Below are positions 1 through 9,300 of a stretch of DNA of 64,000 bases, piece after piece; positions within the stretch are counted from its first letter, which is position 1, and each line of letters opens with the position of its first letter. The position numbers and the translations under genes are program-made. Location of the stretch: contig CAZPHH010000013.1 of assembly GCA_964586145.1 (NCBI GenBank), positions 1 to 64,000 of the forward strand. Direction: 5' to 3'. The notes beneath the pieces were generated by a model. The model did not search any database. It was not told where the DNA came from and worked only from the letters and a program-made list of their open reading frames with translations. This DNA comes from JAFGJQ01 sp964586145 (GTDB taxonomy: Bacteria > Planctomycetota > Phycisphaerae > UBA1845).

Positions 1-440
1 CCGGCCGGCAGGTCGCGGCAGGCGTTGCCGTGGATGTAGGTCACGTTGGGATGCGTGTGCCGCTCGCGGGCGATGCGCAGGTTGCCTTCGCTCAGGTCGA
101 TGCCCGTCACCTTGGCGCCGGTAGCCGACGCGACCGCCAGGGCCACGGCCCCGTGCCCGCAGCCGATGTCCAGCACGGTCTCGTGCGCGGCGATCCGCTG
201 GACGAAGAAATCGTGGTACCGAATGTGCCGGTGCTTCGTGTGGATGCCGCCGCCATAGGCGACCGACGCCTTGCCCTGCATGGCGTACAGCCGCGTGTCC
301 AGCTCGAAGAGGAATCGCAGCGCGTCGGCCGGCTCAAGGGCGGAGACGATCCGGGCGGCCTCCTCGGCCAGTCGACCGGCGGCGACGGCGGGCTCGGGTG
401 GTGCAGAGGTTGCGGCCGCGGCGTCAGGCGAGCACGGCAT
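1..440 (-). CDS. Class I SAM-dependent methyltransferase, cut by the left window edge
   Basis: Only the first 146 or so residues are visible, because the gene continues leftwards out of the window. The ATG at 440 opens a frame that overlaps the end of the next upstream gene by 17 bases. After a short Ala/Pro-rich start it shows a Rossmann SAM-binding motif, VLDIGCGHGAVALAV, around residues 97-111, followed by an acidic strand end, VTGIDLSEGN. These are the first two motifs of the UbiE/Methyltransf_11 type. It is the last visible gene of a minus-strand glycan cluster, so a sugar or lipid-carrier intermediate is a plausible substrate, but this is inference. The C-terminal substrate-binding part is missing. 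Confidence 0.85.
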   Translation of the reverse strand, partial: MPCSPDAAAATSAPPEPAVAAGRLAEEAARIVSALEPADALRFLFELDTRLYAMQGKASVAYGGGIHTKHRHIRYHDFFVQRIAAHETVLDIGCGHGAVALAVASATGAKVTGIDLSEGNLRIARERHTHPNVTYIHGNACRDLPA

Positions 441-1578
441 GAGGGCTCCTCCTCGCATGGGACAAGGCTTCACGGTAGATGGCCAGCTCCAGCTCGATCA
501 CGCGCGACAGCGAACAGTGCTCCACGACGTAGCGGCGTGCGTTGACGCCCATCCGGTCAGCCAGCGCGGCATCGCTCAGCACGGCCTGGATGCCGGCCCG
601 CAGGGATTCGGCGTCTGTGTCGCACAGCCAGCCGGTGTGGCCGTTCTGGATGAGTTCGCGGACGCCGGGCACGTTCGTGGTGATGACGGGCAGCCCGCAG
701 GCCATGGCCTCCAGAAGGGCCTTGGGGTGGCCCTCGTAGAACGAGGGCAGCACGAAGGCGTCGGCGGCCCGCAGATGCTCGGGCAGGTGCTCGTTCGGCA
801 CGCTGCCCAGGACGTGCAGGCGAGGGTCCCGGGCGGCAGCCTGCAGAAGCTCATCTCGGAGGGGGCCGTTGCCAATCAGGTCCAGCTCCACGTCCAGGCC
901 GTCGATGGCCGCCACCAGTGCTCGGAGGTTTTTCTCGTCCTGGTTCAGACGGCCGACGAAACAGAGGCGGCGTCGCCGGCCGCCGCAGGCGTGGCCGGGG
1001 CAGAATCGGTCCGTATCGACATAGTTGGGAACCACGCGCACACGCGGTTCGACGGAAGGGAGTCGGCCGGCGACGTCCTGCCGCATGGCTTCCGTCGTGA
1101 CAATCACTCGATCGGCCGCGGAGAATACCTCGGCCTCGACGGCCACTGCTTCGCGGGCGGCGTCCGAGTCGTTCCCGTGCTGGCTGATCGCGACTTGCGA
1201 CCACATGTAGCCGCATCGGGCGATGAACGGCTTGCCGAAACGGCGTGCGGCGGCCAGGGCCGCGTCGGCGCCGCGGGTCTGGTTTGTTTTGAAAAAGTCC
1301 GCGGCGGCGAGGAGGTCGTCCGGCACCCACGGGATGGGGTTGTCGGGCGACGGCGGAGGATCATCGGCCCGCCGGTGACAGACGCGAATGCCCGGGATGC
1401 GCTCGGCGGCCTCGCCGTCGGATTCGTCACCATACGTGACAAAAGTGGTCCGCACATCGTGCTCGGCCAGACGTTCGTAGACGGCCACCTCGCGGCTGAA
1501 CATGCCGGCCTCGTGCCACGTACGCAGGCTCACGCCGCGGGTGAAGAACAGCACGAGATTGAGCCGAGGGTCACTCAT
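424..1578 (-). CDS. Glycosyltransferase family 4 (GT-B fold)
   Basis: A 384-residue protein. The start at 1578 is chosen because it overlaps the stop of the preceding gene as ATGA and places LNLVLFFTRGVSLRTW at the N terminus, as is usual for GT4 enzymes. The C-terminal half has the nucleotide-sugar signature: CFVGRLNQDEKN, LIGNGPLRDEL, then LPSFYEGHPKALLEAMACG with the paired glutamates of retaining GT-B enzymes, and VPGVRELIQNGHTGWL. It probably transfers a sugar from an NDP-sugar to a growing surface glycan at the cytoplasmic face of the membrane. Donor and linkage cannot be read from sequence. Confidence is high for the family and low for the substrate. Confidence 0.92.
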   Translation of the reverse strand: MSDPRLNLVLFFTRGVSLRTWHEAGMFSREVAVYERLAEHDVRTTFVTYGDESDGEAAERIPGIRVCHRRADDPPPSPDNPIPWVPDDLLAAADFFKTNQTRGADAALAAARRFGKPFIARCGYMWSQVAISQHGNDSDAAREAVAVEAEVFSAADRVIVTTEAMRQDVAGRLPSVEPRVRVVPNYVDTDRFCPGHACGGRRRRLCFVGRLNQDEKNLRALVAAIDGLDVELDLIGNGPLRDELLQAAARDPRLHVLGSVPNEHLPEHLRAADAFVLPSFYEGHPKALLEAMACGLPVITTNVPGVRELIQNGHTGWLCDTDAESLRAGIQAVLSDAALADRMGVNARRYVVEHCSLSRVIELELAIYREALSHARRSPHAVLA

Positions 1579-2435
1579 TGCGGCTCGCGTCCCTTCCGGC
1601 AGGCGAACAGGATCATGTGGCCGAGGCGCCGCTGGGCCCATGCGCTGCTGCGCCAGGCCCGTTCGAGCCGCCGCCCGATGCCCGGACACGCGAAGAGCTT
1701 CAAGACCGACGGGATCTCGTCCTTGAGTCCCTTAAAAGGGTCGTATCCGTACACCGCGTCGACGCGGAACCTACACGCTTCGAGCAGGCGAGTCATTTCC
1801 GCTTCGCGGAATGCATACTGATAGAAGCCCAGGCCGTCCGGCTCGCCCCGGTACAGGCCGAGCCTGCTCTTGAGCCGTCGAAGCCCGTGGAAGTGCGGCA
1901 CGGAAACGAGCAGAACGCCCTCTTTCGCCAACACGCGGTGGGCCTCTTGCAGGAACGGTTCCGGCCCGGCCTGGTGATGCTCCATGACCCCCAGGGAGAT
2001 GCAGCCGGCGTAGTATCCGTCGGGCACGTCCAGGTGCAGAACGTCTGCCGTGCGGACGGGCAGATCGGGCAGGACGGCGCGAACACGCCGGATCGTCCGA
2101 TCGGAGAAGTCCACGCCTTCGCACTCATATCGCCGCTTGCGAAGCGCCACGACCAGTTTTCCCAATCCGCAGCCCGCTTCGAGAATCCGTCCCGTGCGCG
2201 GAAGGTGCCTGGGGAAGATGTCGTTGAAGAACCCGAGTGAGCCCTGCAACGCCGCGGCGTAATCCCGGGGCGAAAGGTCCGCATCCCAGTGATTGTCCCA
2301 GAACGCCGGATCGGCGGCCGACGTGTAGTACGCCAGCCGGCTGTTTTCCGCGCGACGAACCAGCCGTACCACGCGCGGAAGCGTCGCGGGTGCGGCTGTG
2401 GCTTTCAGGTCTGGTTGGCTGGTCAGCAGGCTCAT
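1575..2435 (-). CDS. Class I SAM-dependent methyltransferase
   Basis: A 286-residue protein whose start at 2435 lies 4 bases after the stop of the preceding radical SAM gene. A longer start at 2465 would overlap that gene. The SAM-binding loop ILEAGCGLGKLVVAL lies near residues 83-97, followed by CEGVDFSDRTI and, further on, SLGVMEHHQAGPEPFLQEAHRVLAKEG, the typical post-motif region of Methyltransf_11/12 enzymes. The last third (HFHGLRRLKSRLGLYRGEP) resembles methyltransferases found in glycan clusters. It is tightly coupled to the downstream GT4 by a 4-base overlap, so O-methylation of a sugar or lipid-linked intermediate is the likeliest job. This is inferred from context. Confidence 0.88.
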   Translation of the reverse strand: MSLLTSQPDLKATAAPATLPRVVRLVRRAENSRLAYYTSAADPAFWDNHWDADLSPRDYAAALQGSLGFFNDIFPRHLPRTGRILEAGCGLGKLVVALRKRRYECEGVDFSDRTIRRVRAVLPDLPVRTADVLHLDVPDGYYAGCISLGVMEHHQAGPEPFLQEAHRVLAKEGVLLVSVPHFHGLRRLKSRLGLYRGEPDGLGFYQYAFREAEMTRLLEACRFRVDAVYGYDPFKGLKDEIPSVLKLFACPGIGRRLERAWRSSAWAQRRLGHMILFACRKGREPQ

Positions 2436-2439
2436 GCGA

Positions 2440-4260
2440 TTATACGGGTCGACTTGCCGGCACACGGTCCGTCGGGTTCAGTTCGGCTGTTTCGATTCGG
2501 TCATCTGCGTTGCTCAGCCAGTTGTGGAGCAGAATCACGGTTCCGCCATACTGCCCGGCGGCCCAGAGCTCGTGGGCGATCTCCGCACAGCGGACGCGGC
2601 CGACGGACAGCGCGAAGACCAGGGTCCGGGTCCGGCGGAGCCGTGGATCCAGCCGTACAGGTCTGCCGGGACTGATTTCGCAAGTCTCGGCCCGGCCTGC
2701 ATACCCGGCGAAGCAGCCGGCCTCCACCGCCGGTGCCAGCAACTGCCGGTAGTAGTATCCGTCGCCGATGATGCCCCACGGCTCACCCCGACCGTCGAGT
2801 TTGTCGATCAGGGCCTGGGCGCGCCGGCGAGCGGCTTCGACCGAGCCGTGTCTTTTGCAGATTCGGTCCACGACGCCGCGCGTTTCCAGAAAAGCGCGGT
2901 AATCATGCTCGCCGTGGCGGGCCAGACGGCCGGCCAGTCGGCGACTGATCTCTGCGTTCAGGCACGCCGGGTCGTACTCGGCCCCGTCATAGTGTACGGC
3001 GGTCGCATGGCCGAACGGGTCGCGCACCTGGCGGTACCCCTCGCCCAGATCGCGGGTTTCGAGCCAGCGGTAGCCGGGGAACTTTTGGAGAAAGCGTTCG
3101 CAGTCGGTCGTGCCAGGGTAGACCTGAATTCCCTGGCCGAAGTAGAACTCGTCGAAGTCAAGATCAAGCGTATTGGGCACTTCGATGGTCTGGGCGGCTT
3201 CCTCGAGCGTTTCACCGGGGGTGCGCAGCATGAGGGAGAAACGGACCGCGATGCCGTGCCGCCGGAGTGACTCAGTGATGCGGTGGGCGTTCTCGAACCG
3301 GATTCCCTTCTGCAACCGCTCCAGCACCGCCTGGCTTCCGGACTCCAGTCCAACGTACAGTTGCCGGAACCCGGCGGCGGCCAACCGGGCGGCAATTTCG
3401 TCATCCAGCCCGTCCAATCGGGAGTGAGCGTGAAACTCCAGCCCGAGATTCGCTTCGATGAGGCAGTCGCAGAGTTCCCGGCAGTGTTTGCGACTGATAG
3501 AGATTGCTTCGTCGCGGAATCGCACAGTCCGAAGCCGAGGGTTGGCGGCCTTGAGTTGGCGAAGCTCGTCCACGACGCGTTGCGCGCTGATGGTGCGGTA
3601 CTTCTTCTTCCAGTAGTGATTGCAGTTGCAGAACGTGCAGTGGTAGGGGCAGCCGCGGGCGCTGATCACGTCGGCGTGGGTGTGATCGCCACAGTGTACG
3701 TCGCCGAAGAAATCGCGTCGTAGGGGCGGCAGGGCGTTCAGGTCCGGGACCAGCGGCACCAGCGGCGTTTCCGCGATTTGACCGTTGCTGCGGAAGACCG
3801 CGTTGGGAACTCCGTCAAAGCGGCGACTGCCGGCGGCCAGCGTGTCGCAGAGCGCCTTGAACGGAATCTCGCCTTCAAAGCGGATCACGACGTCGACAGC
3901 CGGGCAGGTTTCGATGATTTCACGCCCGATGTACGAGGCGTGGTTGCCGCCGACGGCGATGGTTACGTTAGGCAGCGCGTCTTTGATGACGAAGGCCCAG
4001 AACAGCACGTTGTGGATGTTCGAGGCGTAGGTGGTCATGGCGACCAGGTCGGGCCGGAAGTCCTCGATTGCCCCGAGCAGCTCGCGGTCGAGTTTCAGGT
4101 AGCGATCCGGCCCGCGTTCGGGCGGGCTGTTCATTTCGATGCCGTGGATGGTGTGGCCGTCGGCCTGCACGTATGACCCCAGGCCGGCGAGCCCGAACGG
4201 GACGACCAGTTGGTCATAGTAGATCTTGTAGGAATTGACGGACAGAAGCAGGATGCGCAC
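2440..4260 (-). CDS. B12-binding radical SAM protein with C-terminal extension
   Basis: A 606-residue protein. The GTG start at 4260 is chosen because it is preceded by GGGAGG at good spacing and puts VRILLLSVNSYKI at the N terminus, as expected for a cobalamin-binding Rossmann domain. That domain fills about residues 1-190. The radical SAM core follows, with RGCPYHCTFCN carrying the three cluster cysteines, then VGLESGSQAVLERLQKG and SLMLRTPGETLEEA. Beyond residue 470 there is a domain of roughly 130 residues with WGIIGDGYYYRQLLAPA and a second Rossmann-like stretch, TVILLHNWLSNADD. Family members include P- and C-methylases and other enzymes acting on glycans, lipids and natural products. 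The reaction here is unknown. Confidence 0.9.
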   Translation of the reverse strand: MRILLLSVNSYKIYYDQLVVPFGLAGLGSYVQADGHTIHGIEMNSPPERGPDRYLKLDRELLGAIEDFRPDLVAMTTYASNIHNVLFWAFVIKDALPNVTIAVGGNHASYIGREIIETCPAVDVVIRFEGEIPFKALCDTLAAGSRRFDGVPNAVFRSNGQIAETPLVPLVPDLNALPPLRRDFFGDVHCGDHTHADVISARGCPYHCTFCNCNHYWKKKYRTISAQRVVDELRQLKAANPRLRTVRFRDEAISISRKHCRELCDCLIEANLGLEFHAHSRLDGLDDEIAARLAAAGFRQLYVGLESGSQAVLERLQKGIRFENAHRITESLRRHGIAVRFSLMLRTPGETLEEAAQTIEVPNTLDLDFDEFYFGQGIQVYPGTTDCERFLQKFPGYRWLETRDLGEGYRQVRDPFGHATAVHYDGAEYDPACLNAEISRRLAGRLARHGEHDYRAFLETRGVVDRICKRHGSVEAARRRAQALIDKLDGRGEPWGIIGDGYYYRQLLAPAVEAGCFAGYAGRAETCEISPGRPVRLDPRLRRTRTLVFALSVGRVRCAEIAHELWAAGQYGGTVILLHNWLSNADDRIETAELNPTDRVPASRPV

Positions 4261-4353
4261 GTCAGGTCCTCCCTCGACGATGGTTCGTGGGGGCGGTTCC
4301 CACACGCGCACCTTGGTCCGCACGGCGGACCCTGCAAGATCTGGGCCGACTGA

Positions 4354-6156
4354 TCATGCGCCTGCCTCCACGGGTTCAGCGACCGGGTGGCGGTCGGAGG
4401 TGGTCTCGCAGCGGCGGAGCAGGTTTTCCCGGCCCGGCGCGCAGAAGAACGTGTTGTCGATCAGCACGAGATCCAGGTCTGTGGTGGTCAGCATCTCCAG
4501 ACCCACGGCGCAGTAGTTCAGGATCGGCTCGCCGGCCGGGTTGAACGACGTGTTCAGCAGGATCGGCATGCCGGACAGCTTCTCGAACGCCCGCAGCGTG
4601 TCGTACAGGAACGCGTTCTGCTCGCGCCGCACCGTCTGGAGCCGGGCGCTGCCGTCCACGTGGGTGATGGAGGGCAGCCGCTCGGCGAACTCCGGTCGGG
4701 TGTGGCAGATCACGGACATGTAGGGGATGTCCGCGGCGTTTGTGAAATAGCGTGACGCATCCTCCGCGGGGGCGACGGGCGCGAAGGGCCGGTACCACTC
4801 CCGGTGTTTGACCTTTTGGTTGAGGATGTCCCGCATGTTCGGGTTGAGCGGGTTGCAGAGGATGGATCGGTTGCCCAGCGCCCGGGGTCCGATCTCGTAG
4901 CGCCCGCGAATGACGCCGACGATGAGATCGTCGTGGATCAACCGGGCGAGCGTTTCGGGCACCTCTGGGTCATTGAGGATGCGGTGCGGATACCGTTGGC
5001 GGAGGCTCGGAAGCTCGTCCCGGTCGAACGGTTCGAGGCCCAGGTAGGGTGAGAAGTATTCGTTTGTGCCGCCGAACGGCAAGCCGGTGACGCGGTGGTA
5101 CGCGAGAAGCGCGGCGCCGGCGGAGAGGCCGCAGTCCGAAGCGTTGGGCACCATGTACGTGCCGCCGAACCAGCCGGTCTGCTGGAACGCGAAGTTCGTG
5201 ATTCCATTCAAGGCGCAGCCGCCGACGATGCAGAGATTGCGGCTTCGTTGCGAGAAGGGGCGGACCACCTCCAGCACTTCTTCCGTCCAGACGCGCTGAA
5301 CGGTCCGGGCCAGGTCCTGCGCCAGGTCGTGCTCGGGCCCGGAAAGGTGAATCTCCGGCAGGAGGCCGTTGCGGAGTCGAGCGGGACCGACGCCGGGCAC
5401 GGATTCGACGAGCGCGACGCAGTCCTGGAGGTCCGGGATATCTTCGAGGCCGATCGCGTTGATGCGGTGGCCGGCACCGTAGCTGTCGAGTTCGGCCACG
5501 GGCTTGCGGACGAGACCGCGGTATTCCCGCACGTACCGTCGGGCGAATGGTATCCACTCGCTGCGTATCTGCCCGTACGCGGTCAGGCCCATCAGCTTGC
5601 CTGCCGTGTCGTTGGCGGCGTTGGGCGTGATGCCGATGATGTAACCCAGGTTGTTGTAGTTCTGGCCGAACTGGATCGGGCTGCGCTCCACATATTCCAG
5701 CCCATCCGGCCGGCCGTGAAAGAGGACGGTGATGCCGTCATTGCCCGCTCCGTCGTAGCTGAGCACCAGCGCGTCGTCGAAGGGCGAGGTGTAGAACGCG
5801 AGGGCGGCATGGCTGAGATGGTGATCCACGTGGTGGGCCCCGCCGATCTGGTAGCCGGCCTGGCGCAGCAGCATCTGCAGATTCACAAACTCCGGCCTGC
5901 GGCCCTGGTTCTGGACGGCGACGGCGTCATACCGGCGGCCCCAGTGCCGGCCGACGAAATCGAGGAAGAACTCGAGATCGGCCAGATCGATGTATTGGTA
6001 TGTGTTGATCTGGCGGCCGCGTTTGAGGTTTGTGCAGATCAGCTTGTACCGCTTGCGGCGATAGTAGCGTTCCGCCTCCATCATGGCGATGACGCAGCCG
6101 TCTTCGACGAGCGCGAAGTTCGTGTCATGTCCGAGCGATATGCCGAGGACTCTCAT
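4354..6156 (-). CDS. O-carbamoyltransferase, NodU/CmcH family
   Basis: A full-length 600-residue member. The N terminus LGISLGHDTNFALVEDG matches the ASKHA-like nucleotide fold. HHVDHHLSHAALAFYTSPF supplies the conserved histidines, and SYDGAGNDG is the metal and phosphate loop. The C-terminal YrdC-like carbamoyl-transfer domain includes GRYEIGPRALGNRSILCNP and ILLNTSFNPAGEPI. Family enzymes (NodU, CmcH, TobZ) use carbamoyl phosphate and ATP to carbamoylate a hydroxyl of a sugar or antibiotic. Here it sits between a radical SAM gene and a double-domain glycosyltransferase, pointing to a carbamoylated sugar in the product. An AGGGAA motif lies 9 bases before the start. Confidence 0.95.
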   Translation of the reverse strand: MRVLGISLGHDTNFALVEDGCVIAMMEAERYYRRKRYKLICTNLKRGRQINTYQYIDLADLEFFLDFVGRHWGRRYDAVAVQNQGRRPEFVNLQMLLRQAGYQIGGAHHVDHHLSHAALAFYTSPFDDALVLSYDGAGNDGITVLFHGRPDGLEYVERSPIQFGQNYNNLGYIIGITPNAANDTAGKLMGLTAYGQIRSEWIPFARRYVREYRGLVRKPVAELDSYGAGHRINAIGLEDIPDLQDCVALVESVPGVGPARLRNGLLPEIHLSGPEHDLAQDLARTVQRVWTEEVLEVVRPFSQRSRNLCIVGGCALNGITNFAFQQTGWFGGTYMVPNASDCGLSAGAALLAYHRVTGLPFGGTNEYFSPYLGLEPFDRDELPSLRQRYPHRILNDPEVPETLARLIHDDLIVGVIRGRYEIGPRALGNRSILCNPLNPNMRDILNQKVKHREWYRPFAPVAPAEDASRYFTNAADIPYMSVICHTRPEFAERLPSITHVDGSARLQTVRREQNAFLYDTLRAFEKLSGMPILLNTSFNPAGEPILNYCAVGLEMLTTTDLDLVLIDNTFFCAPGRENLLRRCETTSDRHPVAEPVEAGA

Positions 6157-6204
6157 TCCTGTGCAATTCCCTTTCGTCTGGCGCCGGGCGATACGTGCGC
6201 CGGG

Positions 6205-8244
6205 CTAAACCGTAACCGCCGCTACCACCTTCCGTGTTTGTCCGTTCCGCTCGTCCGGGGCCAACCGGGCTGCATTCCGCAGGATGGACAAGTACCGGCT
6301 CACCGCGTCTTCCAGACGCGGCAGCGTGATCAGACGGCGGAGCGCATCGAGATTCGCGGCGGCGCGGTCAAGCTGCCGCAGCAGGTCGCCGCGGTCCGTG
6401 AATCCCAGTCCGCCGTGGCTGACGAGGGCCGCGCAGTTGCCGCCGATCGAGTACAGCACGGGCAGACCGCAGCACATGGCCTCGACCACGGCCGCTTCCT
6501 GTTCCGGGTCGCCGTCGGACGCGATGTAGATGTCATGGTGCCGAAGAAGGTCGGCCCGTTCCGCGGGCGACTTCACAACCATGCGCCGAATCCGACCGTC
6601 TCTCGTCTCATCGCCGTTCACGCTTGTGCAGGCAAACCGGTCCCAGTCCAGGTGTTGCTCCATCCAGTCCGCGAAGTCGCTTGCACACCCGGCCTCCGAG
6701 TCGGTCCGGATGGAGATGACGCGCAGCCTTCCGTCTTCCGTGGTCGTGCGGTCGGCGTCGTTGAACAGGGCCGGGTCGGCGGTCTCGTATACGATCACCG
6801 GGGCCACGGGCTGGTAGCCCCGCTCGACGATGCGTTGGTATGCCTGGGCCGATGGCACGATGGTCGCCGTCGCGAACTGCTGATTGAACGCGTAGGCCAG
6901 CCCCTCTCGCTCGGATGCGTACCCTCGCGGGCAGGAGCAGGGGGCCTCGAGCCGGTGGACGACGGGCAGCGGATGATCGCGCCAGGCCGTGAGAAAGGCG
7001 CCCATGTTAAACCGATATCCGTCGACCAGGCATACCGTGTGCCGGTCTGTCAACTGATTGTCGTCGACGGTCAGACCGCCTTCGCGCAGAGCACGGCAGA
7101 GGACGTCGAGAAACCCCTCACAGCCTGCATCGTCCGCCCATCGGCTGACGCACGGCTTGGGATCGCGCGTCTTCGCCATCCAATTGGGCGTCGTGCCGTG
7201 GACCATGCGGGCGATGGGCTCGTCCACGTGGCAGACACGGATGGTGTCGAGTCTGTCGTAGAGTTCCGAGAAACGCCGGGCGGCGTACGTGCAGGTGTGA
7301 CGCGTCCGCACGCGTTCGCGGTTGGGCTGCACCGTGCCGTCAAGCAGTCCGTTCGCGATGTCTTGCCCCAGGATGTCCGCGGCCTCCAGGAACGATCGAT
7401 ACACGCAGGCCGGACGCAGGATGTCCAGGGCCAGGGCTACCGGCGTGCTGACGATCTTGCAGCCGGCGGCGGCCGCTTCCATCACGGACTGGGGGCCGCC
7501 TTCGGAGCGGCTGGACACCACGTATACGTCCAGCAGGTTGTACAGAACGTTCAGTGTTTGCCGCGGCAGCGTATTGACCTTGACGTCGTCGCCGTCCTGC
7601 ACATCCCCGACGAACGTGAACGGGATGCCTCGTTCGGCCAACGCGGCGCGAACGTAGTGTCGGCGCGGACCGGCCAGCACGACGTGTACCGGGTGGCCCT
7701 GGGCGTGCAGCCGCGAGACCGTCTCCACGAAGATGTCGGGCCCTTTCACGAACTTGGGTCGATCGAGGGCCCCGCCTTCCGTGTCCCGATGAAAACTGCC
7801 GATCAGATAGCGGTCGGCGGGGATGCCATACTGTGTACACATCGCCTGGAGGCCCGGATCGTCCGCCGGCAGTGGCCGGAACACGTCCACGTCCGTCGTG
7901 TACGGCACGTAGCGGGTCTCGACGCCGATGCGGGCGAACTCCTCGACGGCCAGGGTGGAACGATTCACCCAGCAGCCGACGAGCGGCATGAGGAGTCGAT
8001 GGGCGGGCGTGGCGAAGTAGCGGAACGGCTCGCCGGGCACGTGGCAGATGATTCGCTTGCCTTGCAGCTTTTCCGGCGGGAGTTTGAACAGCCCTTCCCA
8101 GCAGACGCAGTGAATCACGTCCGCCGTGTCGAGGTCCACTTCCTCGACGCGGTCCGCCAGGGCGCGGCGGGTCAGGGCCAGGTCGTCATCCAGCGCCCAG
8201 CCGCCGCCGTCGCCTCCGGTCAGAAACACCTTCGGTCTGTTCAT
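6205..8244 (-). CDS. Double GT-B glycosyltransferase (two GT4-like halves)
   Basis: A 679-residue protein starting at 8244, where it overlaps the stop of the preceding gene as ATGA. The first half (about residues 1-340) begins KVFLTGGDGGGWALDDD and ends in a GT4 donor site, SSRSEGGPQSVMEAAAAG. The second half (about 340-679) repeats the theme, with VIVYETADPALFN, then ASDGDPEQEAAVVEAMCCG and GFTDRGDLLRQLDRA. Typical GT4 enzymes are near 380 residues, so this is a tandem fusion or a duplication. The GDP substitution in the second site could alter donor binding. It may add two sugars in sequence, or one half may be structural. It lies just upstream of the carbamoyltransferase gene. Confidence 0.88.
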   Translation of the reverse strand: MNRPKVFLTGGDGGGWALDDDLALTRRALADRVEEVDLDTADVIHCVCWEGLFKLPPEKLQGKRIICHVPGEPFRYFATPAHRLLMPLVGCWVNRSTLAVEEFARIGVETRYVPYTTDVDVFRPLPADDPGLQAMCTQYGIPADRYLIGSFHRDTEGGALDRPKFVKGPDIFVETVSRLHAQGHPVHVVLAGPRRHYVRAALAERGIPFTFVGDVQDGDDVKVNTLPRQTLNVLYNLLDVYVVSSRSEGGPQSVMEAAAAGCKIVSTPVALALDILRPACVYRSFLEAADILGQDIANGLLDGTVQPNRERVRTRHTCTYAARRFSELYDRLDTIRVCHVDEPIARMVHGTTPNWMAKTRDPKPCVSRWADDAGCEGFLDVLCRALREGGLTVDDNQLTDRHTVCLVDGYRFNMGAFLTAWRDHPLPVVHRLEAPCSCPRGYASEREGLAYAFNQQFATATIVPSAQAYQRIVERGYQPVAPVIVYETADPALFNDADRTTTEDGRLRVISIRTDSEAGCASDFADWMEQHLDWDRFACTSVNGDETRDGRIRRMVVKSPAERADLLRHHDIYIASDGDPEQEAAVVEAMCCGLPVLYSIGGNCAALVSHGGLGFTDRGDLLRQLDRAAANLDALRRLITLPRLEDAVSRYLSILRNAARLAPDERNGQTRKVVAAVTV

Positions 8245-9275
8245 GCCGTTGTCCCTCCGGCAGTGAGCTCTTCGCATTCCGTGCCGCACCGGCATTCCGT
8301 CCACGCCGATGAGATCGCGGGCCGGGTCCGCTTGATGGTCCCGGATTTTTCCTCCGTGTACTCGCGGGGCGTCAGGCTTCGGATTCCGGCGCGGTTGAGG
8401 CTCCGGAAGAGCGACCGCAGCCCGGCCAGCAGGCTCTCCACCTTCTCCGACGTGTCGAAATACGGATTGCAGCCCGGGTGCAGCTCGTTGGAGTGCATCA
8501 TCAGGTTCAGGACCTGGATGCCCTGGCGGCGAGCGATCTGAACAACCGTCTGAAGCTCGTGCAACCGGCCGGGCATGGGACGAAGCCAAAGCACGCCGTC
8601 CGGGGCGTGCGCATCCAACCGGCGGCCGGTGGTCCAGCGACGAAGCATGTCGATCAGACGCGGACTGCGTTTCACGATGGTGATGGGCAGCTCCAGAAGG
8701 CGGCTACGGTCCTCGTCCCTCGTGTCCCACCAGAACGGATGGGCATCATGATCCGTGTAATCCGGCCCGACGGCTTCGGCAAGCCCGTTTGCGTGGGACC
8801 AGGACACCAGGGGTGTGATGGAGGAGTCTGCCCTGAATCCGTGCCGCACCAGAATCGGCACGTGCTCCGGCGCGAGCCCGAACCGCCCGCCCCGGTATGT
8901 GTGCTGGGGCCCGAAGCGAGCTTCGAGCGTCTGGCGGAGGTGATCGAGCTTTGCCTCGAAAATTTCCAGCGGGTACTCGTTGGGAAACGGGATCTTCTTG
9001 CGTTCCTCGACGGGATCGACCCAATAGGGAGGCGAGGTCATCGGGTGCAGATGCGTGCCGATCTCTCCCTCGTTTCGGGTCACCACGCGTTCGCCCAGCG
9101 GGGCGAACGCCGGGGCGTCAGCCGCCTCCTGGGCACACAGGTAGCAGGGCCGGATGCCTTCGGATACGCACAACGCGTGAAACAAGGGCAGGCTGGAGAG
9201 GTTCTCGACCGTTACCCGGCCGTCCTTGGTCGGGTGGCGGTCCCACTCGGTATCGATGGTCAGCAGAAAGTCCAT
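8241..9275 (-). CDS. Polysaccharide deacetylase-like protein (NodB/WalW type)
   Basis: A 344-residue protein. The NodB-fold metal motif is visible as FLLTIDTEWD at the N terminus, EIGTHLHPMT near residue 71, YRGGRFGL as the TIM-barrel arginine/glycine motif, and MMHSNELHPGCNPYF near residue 260. The HxxxH-type metal ligands therefore appear present in modified form. Members remove N-acetyl groups from glycans or lipid-linked sugars, and the WalW subgroup occurs in capsule and LPS loci. No signal peptide is visible, suggesting a cytoplasmic lipid-linked or nucleotide-linked substrate. It overlaps the next gene by 4 bases. The tail after residue 315 is variable and Cys-containing. A GGAGG lies about 11 bases before the start. 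Confidence 0.85.
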   Translation of the reverse strand: MDFLLTIDTEWDRHPTKDGRVTVENLSSLPLFHALCVSEGIRPCYLCAQEAADAPAFAPLGERVVTRNEGEIGTHLHPMTSPPYWVDPVEERKKIPFPNEYPLEIFEAKLDHLRQTLEARFGPQHTYRGGRFGLAPEHVPILVRHGFRADSSITPLVSWSHANGLAEAVGPDYTDHDAHPFWWDTRDEDRSRLLELPITIVKRSPRLIDMLRRWTTGRRLDAHAPDGVLWLRPMPGRLHELQTVVQIARRQGIQVLNLMMHSNELHPGCNPYFDTSEKVESLLAGLRSLFRSLNRAGIRSLTPREYTEEKSGTIKRTRPAISSAWTECRCGTECEELTAGGTTA

Positions 9276-9300
9276 TCGCTGCCGTTCCTCCGGCGCCTCG

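Noticed and set aside
5095..8541. A plus-strand open frame of over 1,100 codons opposite the carbamoyltransferase and glycosyltransferase
   Set aside because: It lies antisense to two clear enzyme genes, has the His/Arg/Val-rich composition typical of high-GC shadow frames, and shows no recognisable domain.
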